DNA of 52,646 bases, from assembly GCA_015680685.1 (NCBI GenBank), contig MNCI01002656.1, forward strand, positions 69,454 through 122,099. The letters run 5' to 3'. Source of the stretch: Gnetum montanum (lineage: Eukaryota; Streptophyta; Gnetopsida; Gnetales; Gnetaceae). Positions 44,001 through 52,646 of the stretch are shown here, piece after piece. A program made the translations under genes and the position numbers. The notes under the pieces were generated by a model. That model was given only the letters and a program-made list of their open reading frames with translations, did not search any database and was not told the origin of the DNA. Numbering within the stretch: position 1 is the first letter of the stretch; each line of letters starts with the position of its first letter.

Positions 44001-47000
44001 TATTTATTATCACAACCATTAGTAGAAATCTAAAACAAAGTTAATGATAGGTGGCTAAGTGGTTCACTCATTGTCTTGTTAGATAAGGTTTTTGATAATA
44101 GGCATTTAGATTTTATCCTTAAACATGAAGATTAATGGCCTCATCATCACTATTATTGAAGGTGTCATCAAAGGGTTGAAATACTAGTTTCTTGTTTTGC
44201 AATTTATAGTAAGGGACTAGTTTTAGATTTTAAAATGAATCATTTCACAAAAACTGTAAACTTAAAACTTTTATTACTTTCCAAGAAATCACAAAGGATT
44301 TTATAAGTTGAGGAACATTATGCTAAACTTTTCTCACCTCATCCTTACATTGGGAATGCTTCAACTTTCATTAACTTGCAATTTTGATAACTGCAATCAT
44401 CATCATCGTCCTAGCCTTATCTCAACCAAATGGGCTTGCTTCTATGAAAAACTAGATCTGCATTTGAAATGTCCTAGCATCTGTAAAATCTGAGAAAGAA
44501 ACCCATCCATGAGATTTGATGCTAACCCTCCTTTTTGAGTATCCAGGCTTAAGATTTGATACTAACCCTCCTTTTTTCATATCCACCCTTGAGAGAGGCA
44601 AACCTTCTTTTTAAAAAAAAAAACCACCACCCTTTCAATATTTATTTGAAATTAGTAGTATCATCAACAATTCGCTTGTAAATTGAAGATGTAACCTGTT
44701 GCTGTGTGCATAATACATTGCGCGTTGGGATTGTCTCACACACAAACTATGCATTCTTTGTTTATATTTTTAAGACCCTGGCACGGTGCCAGGTTGGACA
44801 TAGTTTTGGTTTCCGAAATGATTATCAAAAAATTGAAATCTTAGGCATGATTATCAATTATCCAAAATTGATCTTTAGGAATTCCACATTTTGCTTTGCA
44901 ATGACAACTTCAAAGAAATTCTAATTATACAAGGCTATGGTGTGAAGCAAGAGATGACAGAAGATGACGGTGCTGTGCAGCATTTTCTTTAATTTTTCTT
45001 TTTGCAACCTAATATTTGTGTCTGCAAATCTTTTTGAGGAAACTTCGATGTACATATCAGATGATTCAAAATCTGTTTGCTGTAATGCCTTTTGCGAACT
45101 GCATACTTCCAAAATAACCTCCAGCATCCTCTATCCGCCTGGTGACAACTCACTCTCCCATTCCAAATTCTGGATAAGCTTTTCCATTTTTTAAATTTGT
45201 TCCTGTAATGATTTTTCATATATTTTCTTTCATCCGATTACCGTAGGAATAGAGCCAAGCTTAAGCATTGAAATGAAAATTAGTATTTACTCTTGTGGGA
45301 GGAAATGCGTAACAGCTTAAAAAGGCCGTGTCATCAACTCTTGCAATTCATAACATCAAAGGGTTAATTCACCAGATAGGAAAGGGATATTTTATTAAAC
45401 AAAAGAGTAGCAATATTTTTAACAGCACGAAGTTGCTATCAGGGAGATATGCAAGGTAGCACAACATTCAAAATAATTAGTCACAGCTCTTTCAGACATT
45501 GTTTAGTGCAGTCTAATCCAAGGAATTATGGTATCCCCTTTCAGGCTTTTGACTTCAAACTTTGCAACCTGTTGGTTGAACGCATTGTAAAGCATACGAT
45601 TAGGTGCAATTTTCATATAGCTTTTGACGTTAATGTTTATCTATATAAGAGCATATGGCTTGCAGAATCTGTCTTATGCTTGGCAACGAGAGTGTTGATT
45701 CTTTTTGGGAATATTAGCGACTTGCAAGTTTCTTTTCTTTTCTTTTTTTTCTTAAATTTATTTTTGGTGCTCAACTTAGTGTATTCTTCATGAGAAGTCT
45801 GCAGGCTTTGAAGTAAACTAGGTTCTCATGTTATGATTTGAAATTAGGACTCTGCCATGTAGGTACAAAAGAAGCTCTATGTTGCTCGTGGCGAAGAAAA
45901 ATCAGGTAATACGAGGTTGCTGTACATTGTCAACTTTTCTGACTTACTTTCAAATTCAATGTGTATTGCAACTAGAATAATTCGATGGCACTGAAAAGGA
46001 ATGCAAATATGGTATGATCTTGCAACAAATTTATTCACTTGCCAGTTATTATTATTGTTATCATTAGCCAAATAATAAGGATATGGACGCAAACTATCCA
46101 AAAATGTGCATGTTACCTTGAATGCATATGATATATGCTATTGTGCACAAATGTGACCATTATGTAGTTACATAACAGTGAAATTATGTTATCAGTTGTC
46201 AACGTCACAATCTTAATAACTCAAACATCATTTTTTTGGAAAAGAAATCTTCATGTTTTCCTGTTACGTTAAAGAGAAATATGAATCTTTCGAAGTGTTT
46301 TCATCATTGTGTTTTGTACCTCACAATTCTTGTTCGTACCTGCAGTCATGAAGGCTTATAAACCAGTGGATTTGCTTCCTACCTAGTATGATGCCTGCAA
46401 GAACTCCCATAGAAATCTCTGAAGCGTTCATTTGCAGGAAGATTTACCAAACATTTAGCAGAGTTATAACCTTCCTCCAATCAGCCTTGAGATACTTGGA
46501 TATCGATATGAATGTATTGCTTTTGACTGCATATGAAAGCAATTAGGGCATCGTGGAGGGTATGTTAACATTTTTCAGAAGGATGTGAGCATAGGAAATC
46601 AAATTTGTTTGTTTGTTTTCACAATCTAGTTGAATTATTCTTGTCATTGAATGTCTGCTTAAGGCTTTTTGCTAAACTCAACTGAAGAGACCATCCCTAG
46701 TTGCTTTTTTTATAGGTAAAAAGAAAATTTTATTAATAAGTTATTAATAAAAATTTTGAGTACAACAAGAAATAACTTAGAATTCTAGAGATGAACTAAG
46801 AATCATAATCAAATGGTAGACTCCAATAGCATCCCCTTTTAAAAAACAATACAAATTGAAATTATCAACGTCATGCTATCAACCTATTCCTAGCCTTCAC
46901 TTCCAGGTTTTTAAGTTTGCTAGTTTCAAAGACCTTGGTAGCTGAATCTCATTCTGTAATATGCACTCTCTCCCATGTGGCACACAGTCTCTTAAGTTGT

Positions 47001-48340
47001 TTCAGTACCCTCAAAAAGTTAAGTATATCTTTCTTTCCAAATTCCAAATTATTTGTTGTGTTCAACCAATCCAAGTCCAAGCTTCTGTTAATACCTGTAA
47101 ATATTTTTTGAATTATACAAAATGCTGGTTTGCAGTCAGTTTTGAGCAATTACAGGGCAATGCGTAAAGATGCATTTGCCATCTCACAAGCATGGCAAAC
47201 ATCATTGCTAGGTAATAATGTTTTACAGAGCAACAAGAATTATTCCTGTAACTGAAAATGCATGAACATTTTAAGCTTTTATGAGTTTTTAATATATATA
47301 ATGTTCTATAAATGATAGCTGCATTTGCTTACTCAGAGCAAATAATGAATGAAGCAATTCTTATTTCTAGGCATGATGTTATTGTCGATGCTACCATTTG
47401 GCACGTTACGAGTAAGTTCAATTCCTATGCAGCTGCTCAAATGCAGGATAGAATTGTAGCATCTAATGCAATGCTGTTCAAGCTTTTACAGTAAATAACC
47501 ATAAAACTGGCTATGAATTCTGTATTTAATAATTTTTAGTTACACATTATCACTTTCTATTTAGTAAATCATATTTTGATTATATAATCAATAAAAACGT
47601 TACACTTTGCTTTCAACTTGAAGTGTTTAACTTTTTGAATATCTCACTTTTGCATTGTTAAAACATTGAAATTCATGCATTTTAAGTTTGCAGATTATTT
47701 TAGAAGGTAAAATGAAAATATTTCATTAAAATTCATTGTTAATATTCCCCAAGCTTTAAATTTGCTGAAGAAGTGCTACGAGAGTATCTTATTACTTGGT
47801 TTTAATGTTGTAGCAAGACCCTCTCAGGAGAATTTCTTATCTACAGTGACTTTCATTGTAAGTCAAAGCTCAGCTTGTGAAACATCTCAATATATTCTTA
47901 AGGCAAGCATCAGCTTTGTCATTACTCATGGAACAACTTTTTGACAACTTATATACTTCCATCACTGACGTATGTGTTGCATCCGACTGATAGTGTCAAC
48001 TGTGATATTTGCCACCTGCAGTTTTCCTTGTAGAATTCTAAGAATCCATATTATTTCAAGGGAAAGTACAAAACTGAAGTCCACGATAGTACATTTGGGG
48101 AGGACGATTGGTTTCAGATCCCCTATATTAAAAGTTATCCTTGATATCCTTGTACATGATGTGAATTGTCTAGTTAGTTTTTCTTAACCCCAGTTGCATT
48201 TTCATGCACTTGATTCTCACATTTACAAAATATTCTTCCCACAGTTTGGTTTTTTCAACCTCTGAATACTGTCTTTAGTTTCTTAGCGCCTAAGATGTCA
48301 CTATCCTGTCATTGGCATTTGGAGCTTGATCGACCTGGCT
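44001..48340. other. AT-rich intergenic region, no gene recognised
   Basis: It has many short ORFs but none with family resemblance. Items seen: a 40-bp tandem duplication (about 44513-44595), a 17-bp palindrome CCTGGCACGGTGCCAGG (44776-44792), a charged coiled-coil-like stretch on the minus strand (about 45215-44950) that could be an exon relic, and a short + strand frame at 47312-47494. None is strong enough to call as a gene. Confidence 0.5.
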
Positions 48341-48510
48341 ATGAAATTAAATACAATAAGAATAGTCAAATCAGTAGCCATATATGCTTGGAACCAAGCA
48401 TGCTTCCAGGGTAGCATTGACGGTACTGGTACCGATTTTGACCCTACACCTCCTTGGTGCAATGTGTGTGAGCCAACCACAACCAGCTGAGCTACAGTTG
48501 CAGCTCATAA
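48340..48510 (-). mobile_element. tRNA-derived SINE-like unit 1
   Basis: On the minus strand TAGCTCAGCTGG (box A type) and, about 40 bases on, GGGTCAAAATC (box B type). The spacing is tRNA-like, but the sequence is not a foldable tRNA. Ends unknown. Confidence 0.45.
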
Positions 48511-48679
48511 GTTTGACATTATCATTTATTTTGTACATTTGGCACTTTGCCCTCTTCAGATTTTTTGATGCAAAATCTCTTGCATCACACATAATCTTCC
48601 TTGTCCCCTACTATTCATGTTATCATAGCTTGGGCATTTTTTATGAAATAACCTTGCAAAAATATTTGAACTATCATTT

Positions 48680-48860
48680 GGACTTATGGTAAGGTGCTTG
48701 TCTCTCAAGTCAAAGACCTAGGTTCAATTGGGTGCAAACCTGGGTGCACCCACTTGAAAGAGGTTAGGCTTTCAATCATCCATCAACCCTCCCCCAAACC
48801 ATGCTTGGCAGGATAAACATTGTGGCTTTGGGTGATGATCCTTTTTCTAACATTGCAAAA
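48680..48860 (+). mobile_element. tRNA-derived SINE-like unit 2
   Basis: TATGGTAAGGTGC (box A type) and AGGTTCAATTGG (box B type) about 30 bases apart, followed by a non-tRNA body. Ends unknown. Confidence 0.45.
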
Positions 48861-49560
48861 ATATTTAAGAATCACAACACCAGCATGGATTCAAGGGTGG
48901 ACTAGGACTCAACTATCATAGCATCTTGTGAACACATTGACAATACAAAGCACAAATTAGTTTAGGGGTTAGTAGTGTAGCAGGTTCACTATAGATAATA
49001 AAATAATAACACAAACATAAAGGAGCCACAACAATCCTTAATACAACTAGGATGTATCCCTATGTTATATGCATCTAGCCCTAAACCCCTTGTCTAAAGA
49101 AAAGGAAAATGCTTGCACCAAAAGCCTTAGCTCTAGTTACCTGCATATCCTTACAATGTAGTACGTAAGGAATCAATGCTATATGGTTCTCAAAGGCTTG
49201 TAGTGATTAAATTAGCATGGAACCCAAGATGGATCTCAATGGTCCTTTTGGCCTCCCATTACAAAGGCAAGTAGCCTTTAGACCATCAACAAGGCATACT
49301 CTCTTACACTCGTCCTTGCTTGAAATAAGTGATGTTCTTAGAGCTTTAAGTTGTTGGTTATATCTTCCATGGAACATAACACCATTGTTCATACAAACTT
49401 CTAAAACATGAAGAGATAGAATAAATAGCTAGGATATTGAACAACTTAAACCTGTCCAAAGGGTTTTGACCAAGAAGGTTCAACAACTAGCATTATTAAT
49501 CTCTCTTAACAAAATATTGCGATCACAACATTGAAGAAGAAATGCTAGGATGGTTATCTT
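48861..49560. other. Intergenic, nothing recognised
   Basis: A minus frame (49392-49207; HGRYNQQLKALRTSLISSKD) is present but matches nothing I know. Confidence 0.4.
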
Positions 49561-49830
49561 TTTATGTTATGTTGGAATAAAAGATATGTGTTAGTGCTAT
49601 ATTTGTTCATTTATGATGTCCATTTTGAAATCTAATCTTTTTTCCTTGCACAAATAGACATTAGGGCTGGTAGCACCACCTTGCCTTCATAGCAAGGTTG
49701 ATGTGACACATAAATAATAGTGTTCTATCATAAAGCTACTTTACTCTTGCCACTCTTTTGAGCAAAGGCAAGAATTTAACCCACAACCTCTCAATTGAGA
49801 AATGAGTATCTTGACCACTACTCAAAATCT
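49560..49830 (-). mobile_element. tRNA-derived SINE-like unit 3
   Basis: On the minus strand TAGTGGTCAAGATACTC (box A type) and GTGGGTTAAATTC (box B type), with TTTCTCAATTGAGAGG between, as in tRNA-derived plant SINEs. The body runs to lower coordinates. Confidence 0.5.
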
Positions 49831-49839
49831 ACAAACTCA

Positions 49840-50340
49840 AGCTACCAAAGAAGTCCTTAAAAACTTCAACAATGATCCCCTTGAATTTTAGAGCTTTAGG
49901 ATTGACCATATTTAACATTGCATTTTGGATTTCTTCTAAAGAGATATTTTAATCGAAGATGAATAAGTTGCTAAGAAAATTGTTAGCTAAGAATCTTTTA
50001 AAAAGTTTTGCAAAAGTGTCTCTATAAGAAATTAGTTAATCTCAACATGATTAGAAATTAGGTTAGCATAAATTTTAAAACTTTTAAAAATCAACTATTA
50101 ATTGGTACGGTTTTCTTCTAGTTTTCATAAGAGATATGATCCTTAAGAAGAGTTTCTTAACATTAGGCATATCTTTCATGTGCTTTATTGAAACAAAGAG
50201 AAGGTAGACAAAAGAAGTTATATAAAAAGGATTTTATAGTAAAGTACTATGTAATACTTGAATTTATCTATGGGCTCTCCTCATTTTCTTTTCTCATGTT
50301 CCAAAAAGCTTCAAATAACATCTTGCTTGTTTCTTTACAT
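49840..50340 (-). pseudogene. LINE (L1-type) pol fragment
   Basis: A stop-interrupted minus frame reads NISLEEIQNAMLNMVNPKAL and GIIVEVFKDFF, matching the plant L1 segment EEI--A---M-P-KA--PDG----FFK before the RT palm. The preceding frame is consistent with the upstream region. Heavily decayed. Confidence 0.5.
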
Positions 50341-50768
50341 CAAATGTACTATGCAACCATATATTCTTAAAAACTGAAGCTTATGCATTACACACTAATT
50401 TCAATTTTTTTTTCTAACCTAGGTTGGTGCATGTTGAATTCAATACACTTTAATGAATAAGCATGGTAACGAAAAAGTTGGTTCAAAATATATTTAAGAA
50501 TTTGTTCATTTCATTGTAGGTTGCTAGCATATCCAATCACAAACTTCCATAAACACATAAAAAATTTCACTTATGGCACTAGTTTCATTGTTGTTTTCCC
50601 TAGTTTTTCTTCTTGTGAAAATAGTGCTTTAGTTTGAGTTTTAATTAGAATTTAAAAAAAGAACATATGTTTTTTAAAAAAATAAAATCTTATCAAAGTT
50701 ATATTTGAAAAAGGGAAAAATAGAAAGATAATTAATAAAAGATTCAACAAAACTTGGGATGTTGGACC

Positions 50769-50771
50769 CAA

Positions 50772-50799
<28 letters not shown>
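50769..50799. repeat. (AT)n microsatellite
   Basis: About 14 AT units, AATATATATATATATATATA and on. Confidence 0.9.
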
Positions 50800-50803
<4 letters not shown>

Positions 50804-51695
50804 TCAAAATCAAAAGTTCAAAAGGAGAAGAAACTCCAAATTAATAAAAAGAAAAGGGCTAACTATTTAGGGGTATCTTTTTAGATTTTCATCCTTACAA
50901 CCAATCCTAAAAAGATTTGAACATTCAATGTCATGCATACATCAAGAACTTCATATTTTAATAATAATTTTTAGTTAAACTTAGAACATTCAATGTCATG
51001 CATGCTTTAGAGAACTCGATGTTTTATTAATGTTTTTAGTTAAAACTTAGAAAAGGTTTTAGGAAAGTAAAGTTGGAGTTAATAGAAGAAAATATATTTA
51101 AAACATCTCATGGTAAGTTGGAGTTTCAAAACCTTGCATCACATTTTTAAGAAATCAATTGTATTGAAATCTAAAATATTGTTTCTTATAGAAATATGAA
51201 ATTTTAAATATTGTTGTTTTTGCAAATTAGAAATTTTGAAAGCTTAATATCATATTATAAAATTGAATATGATTACAATTTTCCAATCACTAAAATTATT
51301 TATAAATTAAAATTTTTAAACCACTACTCAAATTATTTATGAAGAAAAAAAAGACAAAAACAAAAACACAAGTGTGACATATCTATTTGTTTCCCTCTAC
51401 TTTTTTTACATTTTTGACATGGAAAAATTATTTTAAAAAATACAAGTGTATATTTTAAAACAAATTTAATAGCTTTTTTATTTCTTACATGACATTTATT
51501 TTTAATCAGAAGTTGACAAAGAGTAATGTATGTAAAAGATTGGGTAGGCTAGCTATACCAAAAAATGCTATGGATGAAATTAAGAGAAGAGTGAGAAAAA
51601 TTGAAATTGAGAGAAGAGTATTCAAGGTTAGGGAAATAAATAATGGAATAGAGCATGAATGGAATTTTAGCCATTAAGAGTCCTCCAATACATGG
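50800..51695. other. AT-rich intergenic DNA
   Basis: No gene. It holds the second copy of the dispersed block at 50875-50915 and a small tandem pair around 50930-51000 sharing AACATTCAATGTCATGCAT. CATGG at 51691-51695 is a possible target-duplication half of the next element. Confidence 0.5.
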
Positions 51696-52501
51696 TGATG
51701 AACCGCGATATCATGTACGCGATATTGCATATGCGATATCGTGTACGCGATATCACATCCACCACGCGATATTACATACGCAATATTGCGTTCTGCCTCA
51801 TCTTCTATAAATAAGAGGTGGCGCCCTTGGTTCCGAGACAAATTAGATTTAGACCCTTAGCCAAATTCTTGTAGTTCAGTCATTCCAGAGTTAGAATTAT
51901 TTCTGTGTGCCCACAGTAGGAGTCATAGAGTGAACAAATCTTTATTTGAGCAATTTGTATGGCAATAAAGATGAACTTTATGATGAACCTTGCAACATAC
52001 AAATTAAGCTAATTAGTAATTAATTATTATTTAATGCTTTCCTAGTTAATTAATATCTTTCTCAATCTTTAACCCCCTTAGTTAAATACACTCAGTATGA
52101 CCACTTCGAGCATGCGTGTAGCACTTAGTAACCCAGTAACGATTAGCATTTGGTAATCCCAACAGCGTTGCACTAGTTCAGGATGTGTACGACAAGTGGG
52201 AACGGATACTAGTGTTAGGAACATTTAGAAACTAGTTAATGTAAGTTAGCCACTTAGTTATCTTTTCCTCTCCTTTATTAGTAGAAGACATAAAAAATAC
52301 AAAATCTATAAAAATCATATACCTCAAGCTTACTTAACCATACAACCATGACAATACAAGTAAGTTTGGGAAGACAACGATTGATTAACCCTGAGTTTTC
52401 CATTAAGGCAAATGAGCACTTGGTCTTTGGAGTTCGATCGGATCATGTGTGAAACACTCGTATTCGTATGGTTGAGTGTAGGGGTACCTTGCCACTCATC
52501 A
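51696..52501 (+). repeat. Family A LTR, 5' LTR of an element leaving the window
   Basis: 806 bp from TGATGAACCGCGATATC to GCCACTCATCA. U3 is an array of GCGATATCGC-type words (51703-51795). TATA: CTATAAATAAGAGG at 51806-51819. A primer-binding site follows directly, so this is a 5' LTR on the + strand. Confidence 0.92.
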
Positions 52502-52502
52502 T

Positions 52503-52520
52503 TGGCACCGTTGTTGGGAC
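52503..52520 (+). promoter_or_regulatory. Primer-binding site, tRNA-Asp type
   Basis: TGGCACCGTTGTTGGGAC lies one base after the LTR end. Confidence 0.85.
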
Positions 52521-52646
52521 TTAGTTGTTTGTGCATTGCGTAGAACATAGGAAATCATTCATATCGTTGGAACGTTAGAACAAACCCTTAGGGTTTATCA
52601 AAGAAAGACGAGACAACAGTACATTGCACACCGAACAAAACAAGAT
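52521..52646 (+). mobile_element. Leader of a family A element, cut by the window end
   Basis: 126 bp of 5' leader with no ORF. The rest of this element lies beyond the window. Confidence 0.8.

Noticed and set aside
44776-44792. Palindrome CCTGGCACGGTGCCAGG as a regulatory operator
   Set aside because: A single short palindrome in AT-rich DNA, with no context to support function.
44950-45215. Kinesin-like or other coiled-coil exon on the minus strand
   Set aside because: Only generic charged heptad-like sequence with a stop; no motor or diagnostic motif.
48680-48725. True tRNA gene
   Set aside because: Box A and B words are present, but the arms do not form a cloverleaf and the 3' end is missing; SINE head is the better reading.
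49217-49411. Possible small gene on either strand
   Set aside because: Both strands are open by chance; no family resemblance.

Overview
The window is 52.6 kb of plant nuclear DNA. It is dominated by nested LTR retrotransposons and holds one convincing host gene, an F-box/kelch-type protein at about 30.05-31.62 kb on the + strand. A large, repeat-rich seed-plant genome fits best. A gymnosperm or other giant-genome plant is my inference from element density and scaffold style; nothing in the sequence fixes the species. Three isolated 'n' characters each sit between two copies of the same 42-52 bp, which looks like an unmerged contig overlap rather than biology.

Layout. (1) 1-25.95 kb is a nested cluster of one Ty3/gypsy family (called family A here) of Athila-like character: the primer-binding site matches the 3' end of tRNA-Asp, the order is gag-protease-RT-RNase H-integrase, and there is a downstream extra ORF (ORF2). 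The oldest layer, E0 (+ strand; 2115-3640, 13804-16615, 24971-25948), has gag/protease and ORF2 but no RT or integrase. It was broken by three insertions: a + copy (E-A) that leaves the window on the left and ends with the LTR at 1249-2114; the full-length but dead minus copy E1 (3641-13803, the only family A element here with pol); and the young minus copy N1 (16616-24970, target duplication GTAAG), which has gag and a long ORF2 but no pol. (2) 25.95-28.77 kb has a worn family A LTR, a clean solo family A LTR (27269-28182, duplication ATGAT), and the remains of a second gypsy type with a tRNA-iMet-like primer-binding site. (3) 28.8-33.0 kb is the gene island with the F-box gene. (4) 32973-43995 is one complete minus-strand element K (duplication ATGAG, 1.6 kb LTRs), Tat/Ogre-like by its gag and protease and again without RT or integrase. 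Its 3' part carries a 31-bp tandem array and a 72-bp array, the latter split by a solo copia-like LTR. Its gag is split by another solo family A LTR that contains the long N gap. (5) 44.0-51.7 kb is AT-rich intergenic DNA with tRNA-derived SINE-like units and a LINE pol fragment. (6) At 51696 a new + family A element begins and runs off the end.

The most interesting pattern is in family A. The U3 end of every LTR carries an array of short palindromes, and the palindromic word differs between subfamilies. The two pol-less copies that keep a long ORF2 (E0 and N1) carry a second, internal array plus TATA box about 0.5 kb upstream of ORF2, and ORF2 opens directly after a conserved splice-acceptor-like AG. 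This suggests separately promoted and/or spliced expression of ORF2 in non-autonomous elements. All coding calls other than the F-box gene are decayed retroelement ORFs.
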